Assembly: GCF_963259705.1 (NCBI RefSeq)
Contig: NC_081847.1
Coordinates: forward strand, 67,105,754 to 67,169,753
DNA length: 64,000 bases
DNA from: Myotis daubentonii
Lineage: Eukaryota > Chordata > Mammalia > Chiroptera > Vespertilionidae
Direction of reading: 5' to 3'
Shown here: piece after piece, positions 46,126 to 58,170 of the stretch
How positions within the stretch are numbered: position 1 is the stretch's first letter
Layout: each line of letters opens with the position of its first letter
The notes under the pieces: model-generated
Databases searched by the model: none
Seen by the model: the letters and a program-made list of their open reading frames with translations, nothing else
Told to the model about the DNA's origin: nothing
Made by a program: the position numbers and the translations under genes

Positions 46126-46904
46126 CAAGTTCCATGGATTAGGATGTTCATTTGGGGAAAACCATTTTTCTGCCTAATGTCTAAGACCACCCATGATTCA
46201 CCTGTGCAGAACTTCATGTGGCACCGAAGTTTGGGCGCCACCACAGATAACAACAAGTGTAAATGCAGGTGCTTAATCAGTGACCCTCTCAGAGACCTCT
46301 GTGACATCCCAGGAGGGGGTGGGCAGCACCAAGGAAAGGCTCCTGCCTGCAGGGTGACCTCCATTCTCCTTTAAGGTGAAGCCTTGCATGTGTTCCGCAG
46401 GAGTCAAAGAAGTGTGGTGACACCTAAACACGAGTCATCGCACAAGTTAGATGGTTCTCTGGTACCAGCAAAGTGGCCCAAACAGCTGAGGATCCAGGAG
46501 GGAGGCCGTGGCTTTAGGGAGTCTTGTTGGGCTCCTCTCACAAGCAAGTGACCAACGGCTTGGGTTTGCCAGGTGAACAAATAAGAGTAAGGGCATTCCA
46601 GGTGCAGGGGCAGCCTGTGCAAAGGCCCTGGCCAGGAAGAGGCCTGCTGTGCAGGTACGAGAGAAGCTTTGGGTGGGCAGTCTGAAGGTAGGTGGCTGTA
46701 ACAGCAGACTAAGCCAGGCGGGGTGGGCCCTGGGTGCAAACTCATGGAGGCCAGGGTGGGACTTTATAAAGATCATGTCGGTGGCCACACCTCAGGGTGA
46801 ACAGGAACTGGCAACCTGATAGGTGGCTGTTGGCAGAATCCAGGTGGAAGCTAACTAAGTGGGACAAAGGAACAAAGAAAATGAACTATAGTCGGGCCAG
46901 AGCT
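46126..46904. other. Intergenic stretch
   Basis: About 46,590-46,830 resembles the unnamed old mammalian repeat noted in intron 3 (GGGCATTCCAGGTGCAGGGG and following blocks). Nothing else recognised. Confidence 0.35.
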
Positions 46905-46975
46905 GGAGTGGAGTGGAGTGGAGTGGAGTGGAGTGGAGTGGAGTGGAGTGGAGTGGAGTGGAGTGGAGTGGAGTG
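46905..46975 (+). repeat. GGAGT pentamer satellite-like array
   Basis: About 14 perfect copies of a 5-bp unit. Confidence 0.95.
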
Positions 46976-46979
46976 GACA

Positions 46980-48830
46980 GGACTCAGGACCCCAACTCCC
47001 TGGTGCCTGGCTGTGTGGGCTAGACTGGTCGTTTCACGGCTGGTCTGCATTTGCTCACCTGCACCACCTCCTGGGTGGGAAGGTGAAGTGAGACCATGCA
47101 CTGGAGCTCCTGCCCAGCGTCAGGCACGATGAAGTGTTCAGAAGCCTTACGTGCTGTGGCGATTAGGCAGAAGGTGAGAGGAATCACGATGGCCCCAGCT
47201 TCTGTCCGGTAGCTTCCTGCTGTGTCCTGAGATCTTCTCGCCCCACACCCCCAGGGGGCGAAGGTCCCACAGCTGCCCCTTTATTTCCCAGGGCCACTAC
47301 ATTAGGAATTTCTTGTTCTTTTGAAAGCAGGAGACAGACTAAAATTTCTCACCTTATAAAAGCAAAACTATAGGGGGGAAACCTCAGAAATCACTCTCTG
47401 CTTTCTTTGCTTATTCAAAAGCAGAAGTGATCACCCTCCTTTCCGCCTACGTTTCTCAGTCACGTGCACTAAGAGTTCCCCTTGCTCCCGGGAGCTATAT
47501 ACACGTCCAGTAATTAAACCCCAGGGAGGAAATGAGCTCAGGACATTTCCTGTGACTTCCCTACCTCCCTTTGCACAGGTGAACACTGCACCTGGAATGC
47601 CCTTGCACCCTTCCCAGAAGCGTCCCTACCCTGGCCCTTTGCTCTGTGTAGTGCAGTGGCACCTTGTCACCAGCAGCGCTCAGTGAGCCCCGTGCACCAG
47701 TCCTGGGGCACAGTACTGGTCAAGGGTGAGGAGGAGAGAGGTGTAATAGAGAGGGCATCGGGGGCCTTCAGAGGTGTACAAGATATGGATTGGGACGGTG
47801 CGGGGGGGGGGAGGGGAGGGCCAGGAAAAGGTTAGCAAATTCTGGGAACTGCACGGGTGCAGAAGAATTGTGCAAAGAATGGAGGGGGTCCCAGCAGGAC
47901 AGTTTGGCCAGTCCCGGCCCCAGCACCTGGGGCACCAGGCTGCCAAGTGTGACTTCACCAGGTGTCCAGACTCTAAGACAGCGAACGGCTGACAGGTCTG
48001 GAGTTTGGAGAGATACCACCAACGTGTGGTGGAGGGGAGGACAGGGAACCCTGGGCGGAATCTCCTCTACACCCCAGTTTCACTAGGCCCTTCGACCAGT
48101 CCCAGAGTGGGGACAGCACACTCAGATGGGGAGAGCGGTCAGGGGAAAGGTTTTACAACACTGGGGTATGGCTCCATCTCAGCTCAGTGTGCTAAGCAAC
48201 CTAGGGGGAAACACTGGCCCTCACTGAGCTGCAGTTGGGGGCTTCTCTTAAAGGGGCAGATAGAACTAACCCCCTCTCCTCCCCACCCCATGCCCCTACA
48301 TCTCACTCAGAGAAAAGGCAACTGATGCCTATTATCCAGAGGAGGGAATGAGGACACAGGCTTGGGCCACATGTGCTGTGGAGAAGAGCCAATCACGGGG
48401 CTGAGGGAGAGCCAATGGACCTTCTGTAGATAAAGCAGCTGGGCCTGTACACCTGCCCCCAGGTACCACCACCCCTCCCCGGCAAGGAGAAGGACTCCTT
48501 GCTGGAGAAGCCAGCGGCCTCAAGAAAAGACACCCCTCTGGCATTTCCTCCCCTCTTGGATGTCCCCCAGCGTCTCTACTGCCAAAGACACCCTGGGTTC
48601 CCTCAGGAATTCTGCTGCAGCCCAAGGATTATAAGGCATTGACCGCCACCCCCTGTTGAGGGAGCCTGGCTGGATGCAGCCCACCTGTGCAGGCTCCTGG
48701 GGCCAGCAACACACCAGTGAGGAGAGAGGAGGCTCTGGGACAGCTTCTGCCGCCCTGGAGGAAGTAGAGACACATTCAGCCTGGAGCTGGCTGGCGGCCA
48801 CTGGGCTTCCAGGAGCAGCCACTGATGAAG
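46980..48830. other. GC-moderate intergenic stretch
   Basis: No exon, promoter or repeat recognised with confidence. Several frames of 80-130 codons exist on both strands but lack domains and splice context. A MIR-like patch is possible near 48,180-48,330. Confidence 0.35.
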
Positions 48831-48955
48831 TTGTTACCGTGAAATGGAAATACAGAGCATTTTCATATACCAATAATGAACTCTCAGAAAGAGAAACTAA
48901 AAAAACTCCCATTTACCATTGCAACAACAAAAGAGATACATGGGACTAAACTTAA
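48830..48955 (+). repeat. L1 ORF2 fragment
   Basis: ATACCAATAATGAACTCTCAG and CATTGCAACAACAAAAGAGATA are recognisable ORF2 blocks, matching 3,685-3,760. Confidence 0.65.
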
Positions 48956-49439
48956 CCAAAGAGGTTGTAATTCTGTATTTTGAGATTATTTCTTTATAAA
49001 TGCCACGGTAAAGTGTCCCCGAAGTGTGTGGCTTCCATTTGTTCATGTCATTTGATGCTCAAAGAACCTTGGCAAAGTTCCTTAACCCAAGTTACAAAGT
49101 TCTTTGTAAAATGGGGTTAATAGTACCTTCTTCAGTGTCAGCGTGAGGAATGAATTAGTGCATGGACTGCTGCACTGCCACCCCCAGGTGGCGCCATCCT
49201 CATTAGATTCCGTGTGATTGGCCCTAGGGGAACTGGGCAGCACAGTCTGCATAGCCACACCAGGCGGTCCTGCCTACCAGCACAAGTGGTAACAGGAAAC
49301 ACTCAGTAAGGGGTAGCTAGTGTAATAATAATTCCGTATTCTTATCGTAACTTTTCCTTGCAAGAAAGGCGAATTTGCCTTTGGATGCTACAAAGAAGCT
49401 TCAGTTAATAAAAAAAAGGAAATTAGCAAACATTAGACT

Positions 49440-49586
49440 TTCCAGACCAGGCATTTTCCTAAGGTGCTTTGACATGGGCCATTTCACTTAATCTTCACCA
49501 CAACTGCATATTATCACCTCTCTTTGACAGATTAAAAAACTGAAACTCACCAAGATTTGACTCAGGTACATAAAACCAGTGGGGAA
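49440..49586 (+). repeat. MIR SINE remnant
   Basis: GCATTTTCCTAAGGTGCTTTG, ATTTCACTTAATCTTCACCAC and TTTGACAGATTAAAAAACTGAAAC run in MIR order. Confidence 0.65.
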
Positions 49587-50167
49587 TGAAGTATGGTAGC
49601 AATCATCTCAGGTAGAAACTATAGTTTAACTTTAACCCTGCTGTTTGGTTTCTGTACTTATTTGTTTGCTAAAATAATAGAAAAGTTGTTTTGATTTTCT
49701 GAATTATATAAGTCACCCCATTCGATTGAAAACCGTATTGATTGTACTGTGAATATCCCATTGGTTGTGGTCATACTGGTCTTAGAAAGCACATTTTCCT
49801 TTACCTGGGAAGGACAGCACAGTTATCCCATGGTCAGAGGGCTCCAGTTAAGTGTCCCTGTTGACTCAGTGTTCCAAAAAACTGTAATTGAGATAACATG
49901 CTTAAGTCTGACCAGGTTCCTCATTCCAGACCCGAGGGCTCTACATAATGTGTTTCTGTCAACTATAATTTAGATAACAGGCTGCTTCTGCTTCTGTAAA
50001 CTGCTTTTTTTGCAAACCAGGTTCCTCATTCCAAACCTTGGGATGTAATCAATACCTTTGTGATCTTTGCCTATATAAGTCTAGTTTTGCGACCATCTTA
50101 CTACTATGAGATCTGGGGAATGGCCCCTCATAGTCCCGGATTGCAATAAATGTGACTCTTTAATTCA
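49587..50167 (+). mobile_element. LTR (family B), 3' shortened copy
   Basis: Starts at the same base (TGAAGTATGG) as the copy at 5,115 and follows it through AATAAATGTGACTCTTTAATTC, then breaks off about 20 nt after the AATAAA at an A-run. The U5 end is missing. It is shorter (581 vs 773 bp), partly because one of the GGGCTCTA-type units of U3 is absent. Confidence 0.75.
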
Positions 50168-50314
50168 GAAAAAAAACCCACAAAACTGAAACTCAGATAT
50201 TTCAAATAGATCAAGTTGACTATTAAATATTTGAGCCAGAATGGGAACAGAATGGGAATGGGAGCCTGTTGGACTCTATATCCAATGTTCTTTCCACAGT
50301 GGCAAGCTGCAGAC

Positions 50315-50316
<2 letters not shown>

Positions 50317-50368
<52 letters not shown>
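50317..50368 (+). repeat. (GT)n microsatellite
   Basis: 26 units; the surrounding Val-Cys and Thr-His frames are artefacts. Confidence 0.95.
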
Positions 50369-50369
<1 letters not shown>

Positions 50370-50424
50370 AGGGGTGGGGAGGGGGGATGCATTCTTTTTG
50401 GCCACCCAGCATTCATTCCTCTCT

Positions 50425-51141
50425 TGCCGGGAGCCGGTCCATCCTTGCTGTTTCAAGGGACCTGGCATATATGGCATACTGTTCTTAATATGTTTGCTCA
50501 CCTTCTTGGCGCTGTGTTTTAACCAAGGTCACCTCTTCGAGAAAGGTTGAATCCCCAGGTAGGGATTTTCCCCTGAAGTTAGGGAGGGAATAAAACCCCT
50601 CAACTAAGTGCCAGGCGGGTAATTAATCCCTTTAACTACGAACAATCATGCTTAAACTACATAATCTTTTCTCCCTGGAATGGAGATAAGAAACGCCCTA
50701 ACCTTTGTAATAGAGATTGATAGGATTGAATCAACTGGTATAAATACAGTTGTAACAAGACAGAAACACTCAGAACTCAGAACACAGAACTAAGGACACA
50801 GGGCTTGGAAGACAGGACCAAGAGAGACAGAGCCTAGGCACAGAACCTACACAGAACGTTCTCTAGAGACAGAAGAACTTCGCTGGCGAGAGCATGCCGG
50901 AGGATCCTGGACAGGGACTGGCCTCGGAGCCTGGAGGCAGAGCCTGGCGAGAGAGCATGGCAGGGATCCTGGACTGAACCTGACTGCGGAGATTGGCAAG
51001 AGAACCTGACCAGGACCTGGCCACAGAACCTGGCTGGAGATCCGAAGCAGAACCTCTCTGGAGATCGAGACCATTCCTTCTTCACCGACTCCGTCCACAC
51101 CTTTGGGGACCCCTGGACCTGCTGGGGTTGGACCCCGGCAC
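50425..51141 (+). mobile_element. Solo LTR (family D, ERVK-like) with 6-bp target duplication
   Basis: Starts TGCCGGGAGCCGG and ends GGACCCCGGCA. CTCTCT lies on both sides (50,419-50,424 and 51,142-51,147). TATAAATA at 50,739-50,746. Same family as 10,464-11,327 but opposite orientation. No viral genes. Confidence 0.85.
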
Positions 51142-51590
51142 TCTCTCTTCTGTAAGTAGCATCCTGATTTTCCATCATAGCTACAACCTCCCCTGGGACA
51201 TTCTCAATCCACGTGATTTGGATGAGACTAATGGCCAGTCAATTTGTTCTGTCCCCTATGGTCACAGTGATGGTTCAGGAATGAACACTTGGCCCAAGTC
51301 AATTTGATTAAACTCAACTCCAGGGCTTTCATAAGAACTGTGTGGAGGACAAAAGCTCTCCTTCTGCTAGACTTTAAACTATGAAGCCTGGGACTTTTGA
51401 AGGTCACTCTGAGGAGGGGCCTCTTTTCAAAAGACAGCAGAAAACAGATGGAGAGAAATTGGGTCTGACATCTTCTAAGCCCTTAGAAAATTAGATCAGT
51501 CTTTGTTTCGATCTATGTGAGCTAAATAATTCCAGAGGTTTTTCTCTCAAACCTATTCAAACTGTTGTGTTTTTTTGTTTGTTTTGTTTG

Positions 51591-51822
51591 AATCCTCACT
51601 CCAGAATATTTTTTCCATTGATTTTTTTGAGAGTGGGAGGGAGGGGGAGAGAAAAAAACATCAATGTGAGAGAGATACATCAATTGGTTGCCTCATGCAG
51701 GCACCTCACTGGGGCTGGGGATTGAACCTGCAACCCAGGTACATGCCCTGAACCAGAAATCAAACCCGAGGCCCTCTGGTGCACTGGCCAACGCTCTAAC
51801 CACTGCGCCACCAGCCAGGGAT
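51591..51822 (-). mobile_element. Ves SINE
   Basis: AATCCTCACT tail subtype. TTTGTTTTGTTTG is present on both flanks. Confidence 0.85.
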
Positions 51823-52204
51823 GTTTGTTTTGTTTGGGTTTTTGTTGTTGTTTTGTCATGTATAATTGAGAGAATCCTGATGGATCCAGGGAAGTGAAGA
51901 AACTAATACAAGGAGTTCTTAAATACATTTAAGCACCAAGCCTTGTCTGTAAGTGATCTGTTAGCAATGTTGATTCTATTTGGTAGAATAAGGATTTTGT
52001 TTTATTAAACTTTATGTACTCTTTTTTTAACTTGACAAAAAGATCAGAAGATGTAACCAAAAATGGCATTAAAAAATAAATTAAAATTTTAAAAAGCAGT
52101 TCCCAACACAGAAAAGAGAAAATAAAATCTGGTACCTCTCAGATCCAACATCTTATTCCTAGACTTGTATCTGGTGATGTCAACATTCTATGCCCAGGCT
52201 TTGG

Positions 52205-52560
52205 AATTTGGGTTAAGCAGTATAACAGTGAGTTTTATGTGTCAACTAGGTTAGGATGGAGTACCCAGTTGTTCAAACACTCATCTAGGTGCTGCTGTGA
52301 AGGTATTTTGTAGATGTAGTTAACATCTAGTCAGTTAATTTTAAACGATCATTTTCAATAATGTGAGTGAGCCTCATCCAATCAGCTGAAAGCCCTAAGA
52401 GCAGAACTGAGGTTTCCCTGAGGGAGAATAAATATTTCCTGTGGACTGCCTCCTTCCTCCATCCAAGAATTTCTAGTCTGCTTACCCACCTTACGGATCA
52501 TATACGCTAATTCCTTGCTCTATCAACAGCTAGATAAATGATAGACAGATAGATATTCTA
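52205..52560 (+). repeat. Old mammalian interspersed repeat (unnamed)
   Basis: GAGTTTTATGTGTCAACTAGG, GAGCCTCATCCAATCAGCTGA and the end near GGTGCTGTTTCTC follow the order of a common ancient mammalian repeat. I do not assign a name. Confidence 0.45.
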
Positions 52561-52826
52561 CTGGTGCTGTTTCTCAGGTACCCTTGCTGACCCGAGCAGT
52601 CATGCCTTGGGTGTCTCTTGGGCATACTCTGATCTCTGATCCTCAAAGTGGAAAAAGCCTCCAGAATTCTTCCCTGGGAGTCAGGCCTCCTCCTGCATGC
52701 CTTCCTTTTCCTACCCTCTTTCCCTTCCTTCTGAAGAGCTTCTGCCTCAAAAACATAGAAGGCCTGTATCTGCTGAGAGAGCCATTTCCCCTGGTCTGCC
52801 CAGTTCAGCATACATCTGCTATATAA

Positions 52827-53262
52827 TGACACAATATAGAGTCACTTTAAAATGGAGCCAGAGCTGCCATGCCAGAGGAACTGCCTTGCATGACATACCT
52901 CAAATCACTAGAATGTTTTTAAAACAGGGCAAAATAACCTTTGGACTGAGCCTAAGCAACCTTGCAAAAATTTTTTTTTATAAAGATCACAAAAAAGTAG
53001 ACTGATAACTACTGGACTGAAAATTTAAAATATTGTTTAGAATTAATATCACTGTTAATTAATCTGCACCAATAGAAATGCCTTCCTTCTGTTGAGTAAT
53101 CGTTCCCCTTCCCCTTCTCATAAATATCCAATGCCTTTGTCTCCGAGTTGGAACACTATTTGGGCTTCGCCTGAATCAGTGTGCCCGAAAAGCTATTCTT
53201 ATCGATCTAAATAAATGCTGTTTGCCTCTCGCTTTGAAAAGCCTTTTGTTTTTAGGTTAACA
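52827..53262 (+). mobile_element. LTR (family E), class I-like
   Basis: Starts TGACACAATATAGAGTC. A CATAAATATC box lies at about 53,120 and AATAAATGCTG near 53,210, followed by a short U5 ending GGTTAACA. U3-R-U5 layout fits a class I solo LTR. No clean target duplication was found. Confidence 0.55.
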
Positions 53263-53763
53263 ATGTTAACAACCATGATGAAGCCTGGTTTCTCCAATTA
53301 TATTTCCATTGCTCCTTACTCTTCATCTTTGTCCAAGCCCAGAAGTTTACCGTATTCCCTCCTCTCCCTTCCTCCAGGGTAATTGTGATTTTTAGCCAGC
53401 ACATAACTTTCCATAATAAAATTACATTTCTGAGCCTCATTTCAAATGTGTGGTCATAGACTAGGTTATAGCCAATAAAAATGGGACATGAGCAGAAGTA
53501 ATGTGTTTAACTTCCAGGTTCTGCATTAAAAGGAAAGGCATGCCCAATTGAAGAATGGTGATGAGCCATACTGGATTCTGTGGATCACAGCACCACCCCT
53601 AGGGGAGTGAAGCAATAAGATATACTGTCACCTGAACTTCATCTGGTTTATGATATTGATTTTTGGAATTTCTGCAGCAACATACATACAAACTTTCATC
53701 CTAACCAGTATGCCACAAAGCTTACCAAAGGAATAATCTACTTAATTCAACCATCTATTTCTT

Positions 53764-53985
53764 TTTAAAAAAATATTTTTTGTTGATTTCAGAGAGGGAG
53801 AGGGAGAGGGAGAGGGAGAGGGAGAGATAGCAAAATCAATGATGAGAGAGAATCATTGATTGGCTACCTCCCGTAAGCCCCACACTGGGGATCGAGCCCA
53901 AGAGGGCATGTGCCCTGACCGGGAATCACACTGTGACCTCCTGGTTCATAGGTCAAAGCTCAACCACCGAGCCATGCCAGCTGGG
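53764..53985 (-). mobile_element. Ves SINE
   Basis: Flanked by ACCATCTATTTCTT (53,750-53,763) and ACCATCTACTTCTT (53,988-54,001). The purine tract contains four GGGAGA units. Confidence 0.88.
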
Positions 53986-54001
53986 CAACCATCTACTTCT
54001 T

Positions 54002-54616
54002 CTTCTTCTTCTTTTTTTTTTTGAACAAAAGCTCCTCTGAATTTTGTTCCAGAACCAAGATCAGTGGAGTGACTGTCAGAGGCCTAGCCTCAGCCCTCAA
54101 ACCCAGGACTAACTCTCAGCCCCACCCCTTCCTTGTTAAGGAAAGGGGCTCAGCCAAGTCCCACACCTGTCAGCAGGTGCACTCGTCCAACCACCCGAGG
54201 TTGTACGTGTCAGACACTCTCACAGTGTTTCCTTCCCGAAGTTAAACAGTGTCTTGCTTCGGGGATTTTTCCATCTGCCTGGCCTAATGGAGAAGGGCAA
54301 GGGCTCAAGAGTGGAGACAGAACTTCCCGCGGCAGCAGAGTCACCACTAGGTTGTTGGTTTGGGTCCAGGTGCCTGGAAGAGCCCTCATCATGACCAGGG
54401 GCCTTAACCTCATTGCTCTCATGTGTGTTCTTGCTGACCAGGAGCTGATTGAAGGATTGAAGACAATTATACTTTAATGGACACCAAGGGCCTTCTCCAG
54501 GAGCAGGTGACTGTCACTTGGTCCCGGGTCGATAAGCTGTATGAGCTTGAGGAGGAGAACGTGCAACTGAAATCAAAGATGCACCACCAACAATTGGTAG
54601 GACAGGCTGTCGTTGA
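54002..54616. other. Insert bounded by target-site-like repeats, origin unknown
   Basis: ACCATCTACTTCTT lies immediately before (53,988-54,001) and after (54,617-54,630). A (TTC)n/poly-T run at the left end would be the poly(A) tail of a minus-strand retrocopy. On the plus strand a 51-codon frame (54,477-54,632) reads like a coiled coil (SRVDKLYELEEENVQLK), and an earlier in-line block (ELIEGLKTIIL, about 54,440-54,473) is in another frame. I could not identify a parent gene, and the coding-like strand disagrees with the tail. Confidence 0.4.
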
Positions 54617-54896
54617 ACCATCTACTTCTTGAACCACTGAGTGTCCTGTTTCCTGACTGCTTCTCCTCCCTCCCACTCTTTAACATGGGTGACTCCCTCA
54701 CTCCCAGGGTCTTCCCTTAAACCTGGTTTCTTTCTCTATTTTCTCCCTTGGAAATCACATCTACTCTTATAGACGATAACTTCACACTCTTCTAAACCGA
54801 ACTCATCTCTAAGCACCAGGTCTGCTTATGAGATCTCTCCTGCCTGATCAATTGCTAGCAAATCAAACTCTGTATGTTTAAAATCAAATTGACAAT

Positions 54897-54932
54897 TCTC
54901 CCTCCCTCCCTCCCTCCCTCCCTCTCTCTCTG

Positions 54933-54983
<51 letters not shown>
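54897..54983 (+). repeat. CCCT and AC simple repeats
   Basis: CCCT/CCTC units (about 54,898-54,922), CT-rich bridge, then about 21 AC units (54,941-54,982). Confidence 0.92.
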
Positions 54984-54984
<1 letters not shown>

Positions 54985-55069
54985 CAGGATGTGCCCTTGA
55001 TGGAACTGAACCCTCAACCCTTCAGTTGGTGGGCCCACGATCGAACCACTGAGAAAACCTGCTAGGGCC
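54984..55069 (-). mobile_element. Ves SINE head fragment
   Basis: Only the head and the GTGCCCTTGAT block remain; the tail side is occupied by the AC repeat. Confidence 0.65.
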
Positions 55070-55159
55070 CAAACTGCTTTTGCAGCTCCAGCACGTCAAG
55101 CTGTCCATCAAGTTCACTTTTCATTATTTAAGTTGCAGCTGAATTTTTTTTTTTTTTTT

Positions 55160-55361
55160 AAATCCTCACCTAAGGACATTTCCACTGATTTTAGAGAGGA
55201 AGGAGGAAGCGAGATGGAGAGAAAGAAACATCAATCAATTGCCTCCCTTAAACACCCCAACCAAGGATCAAACCTGCAACCTGGGTATGTGCCCTGACTG
55301 GAAATCAAATCCATGACCCTTCGGGACAATGCTCAACCAACTGAGCCACACCAGCCAGGAC
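55160..55361 (-). mobile_element. Ves SINE
   Basis: AATCCTCACC tail subtype preceded by a poly-T run; head ends CCAGCCAGGACAC. Confidence 0.82.
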
Positions 55362-55740
55362 ACAGTTGATATTTGCTATGTGACAATAAATAGTTTATTG
55401 AGAAAAATATTAATTACTTGACTTAGATCTTATACTAGTATTGCTTTATCTAAAATTAATTAAATTTGATAACTTAGTGCCAAATTCAAACCTTCAATTT
55501 TTTTCCCAAACTTTTGGCTAAAACTCCAGATTCTTTCTAGCATTACAATGGCATTTTTGTACAAAATCCAATAACTTTTTAAAAATTGTTGTAAAATCTC
55601 AATGAAAATATTGTGGAAATATTTTTCAATGAAATATAATATTTTGGGCCCTCCAAAGTTCAATACATTGTATTCAATGTGATTCTAAGTGCCATAAGCT
55701 CAACAAAAACCATTATCTTCAAAATCTTGACATTTGTATT
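55362..55740. other. AT-rich unassigned stretch
   Basis: No feature recognised. Confidence 0.35.
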
Positions 55741-56190
55741 TTAAGCAATTTTTTTATTTTTTTCAATTACAGTTTACATTCAGTATTATTTTATATTCAT
55801 TTCAGGTGTACAGCATAATGGTGAGACAATCATATACTTTACAATGTGCTTCTTCCCCCACTATTTCCAGTACCCAACTGGCACCATACAAGTTATTACA
55901 CTATTACTGACTATATTCCCTAACTGTACTTTACACCCCCATGACTATTTTGTAATTATTACTTAATCCCTTCACCTTTTTCACCCAGTCCCCCAAGTCT
56001 CCTCCCCTCTATCAACCATGAGTCTGTTCTCTGTAGCTAAGAGCCTGTTTCTGTTTTGTTTGTTCATTTATATTGTTCTTTAGATTCCACATATAAGTGA
56101 AATCATATGGTATTGGTCTTTCTCTGACTTATTTCACTTAACAGAATACACTCTAGGTCCATCCATGCTGTTGCAAATGGTAAGAGTAAG
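55741..56190 (-). repeat. L1 3'UTR and ORF2 end
   Basis: Minus-strand L1 3' end (CATGACTATTTTGTAATTA block, then TAGGTCCATCCATGCTGTTG). Confidence 0.65.
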
Positions 56191-57015
56191 CAAAATATTA
56201 AAACACTTTTATGTGAAACAAATGAAGCTTCTTTGAGGATGATTTAAAATGTATTGCCTTGATTATGTTTTCCAAAAAGTTGTTTTCTCACTGTGGTACA
56301 CCTACGTTTTGTAACAAACAGGTCCATAGTACTCATGTCCGTATCAGTATTATTCCTTTAAAAGTTCTAGTAAATATTTTTGTGAAAATGTTTAAATATA
56401 TTTTATTATATAGTGCTAAAAATTCCAACAGTATCTTCTAAGTCTTTTTTATTGCTTTATTCTCACTTTGATAACATTTTTGGGAGTTTTAAGTTTTCAA
56501 ATATTTAATGTATGAAACTTTAATTTCTTCCAATGTGCTAACAAAATTATCGTAAGCTAGTGATTCTCCTAAAGCAATTTGTGTTTTGTTAGCCACAGTC
56601 CCTTCGGTAACACAGGCCAAATTATGTCATCAATGTTTCTCAGATGTCACTACAACAGAATGCCCATTTTCTATATCCTAAAACTGTTAGTACAAACCAG
56701 TGAGTTTATATTAAAAATGTATATTAACTAATTGTAACATATAGCACAATTACTATGAGACTGTTTACCATGAAGTACTTCAATATTCTCACCATCAGTT
56801 TGGTGCAGGGTGTATAGACATCAGCTCTGGTCTATCCACTGAATTTAGTCCAAGGGCTGCCAGTCTTAGCTTCTGGTCAAAACTCCAGATCATCAGTGGG
56901 TCCTGAAGGAAAGATGGGGCTGCATTTCAGAAGCAACTCTAGAAGAGTAGTCCATGCTTAATTTTTGGGTGGGGGATGGGTATCAAGGGACGTCACATCT
57001 GAGCCCTTTACTGAA
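56191..57015. other. Unassigned intergenic stretch
   Basis: AT-rich; no feature recognised. Confidence 0.35.
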
Positions 57016-57345
57016 GTTACCTACCTGCCTTCTATAGTAATTTGAATTTTCCACATCCCTGGATTAGGTTTTGAAAAAAAGACTTCCACAGTATGATGGT
57101 TTCCAGAGGGGAATGGGAGTGGGGTTAATAAAGAGTAAAGAGGGGCAAAGATATGGTGATGGAAGACGACCTGGCTTGGAGTGGTGGGCACACAATGCAA
57201 TATACAGATCATGTATCACAGAAATGTAGACTTAAAACCTATATCTTATTAACTAATGTCACCCCAACAAATTTTAAAAAGGAAAACAGAAAAAAAAGAA
57301 GAAAAAAGATCTGTTAAATCTTTAAAAAAAAAAAAAAAAAAAGAC
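57016..57345 (+). repeat. L1 3'UTR fragment
   Basis: GATGGTTTCCAGAGGGGAAT, GTGGGCACACAATGCAATAT and a final TTAACTAATGTCACCCCAAC then A-runs; same type as 2,085-2,335. Confidence 0.65.
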
Positions 57346-58170
57346 TTCCTGTCCTACAAAAATCCTGAAAAGTGATTTACAAGTCCTGGCTACCTGCTAG
57401 AAATGAGAGGAAAGGGAAAAATAGCAAAAGCAATCCCTAAATTATTATTGCCAAAATACAGCATCTTGTCACAGCTGTACCTCCGACTTCTGCTGGTCCA
57501 GGTCAGGATTTGGCTCCCTAAAATCTTCACTAATCCCCAGCCAGTGGCGCCCACCGCCTCCTCAGGCAATGCTCACAGTAGTCTCTTCCTTTTAATTTAC
57601 ATGTTACCCTTGATCACAGACGCATCGAAAATAAATCCCAACTCCCGTCTAGCATCCTTTGACCCACCCATTGGTCCACGAACACTAAACCTTATGACTT
57701 TCCTTCACATGGCCAGACAGGCTTCTGTCCCCATAGATCTTAAGCAGCCACACCATGTCATCCTCACTACGCTTTCCTCAACCGGGAGCACCCTCCGTCC
57801 TCCCTCCTCGCCGGAATCCGTCTGCGTGGGGCACAAAAGCAACTGAGCCACTCAAGGAGACCTTCCTGGACCCCCTGGTGCGCCGGACCGTTTCCTCGGC
57901 GGCCCCCGCTCTCCTAGGACCGCCTGTCTCTCCGCGCACTCATCCTATTCGTCCTCAGAGGGCAGGGGCTGGGCAGAAGTCACTTCCGGCCCAGGACAGG
58001 CCCCGGAGTTTGCTAAATAACTCGGCTAACGAGGGTGTTGGGCCGCCGTGCCGAGCACCTACTAGGAGCCGGAACTGGTCAGCGCTGGGACGCAGTCTGC
58101 TCAAAGGAGCTTACAGTCTATTCGCTAATTCAAAAGCTGTAAATGCGGTGAAAAGCAAATAAGTGACCCG
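57346..58170. other. Region upstream of SEC61A1
   Basis: GC content rises from left to right. About 58,035-58,140 resembles an L2 3' end (CCGAGCACCTACTAGG, then AAAGGAGCTTACAGTCTA). The frames at 57,403-57,846 and 57,755-58,162 have no domain features. Confidence 0.4.

Noticed and set aside
57403..58162. 147- and 135-codon plus frames upstream of SEC61A1
   Set aside because: No domain, composition of GC-rich upstream DNA, and an L2-like remnant overlaps the second.
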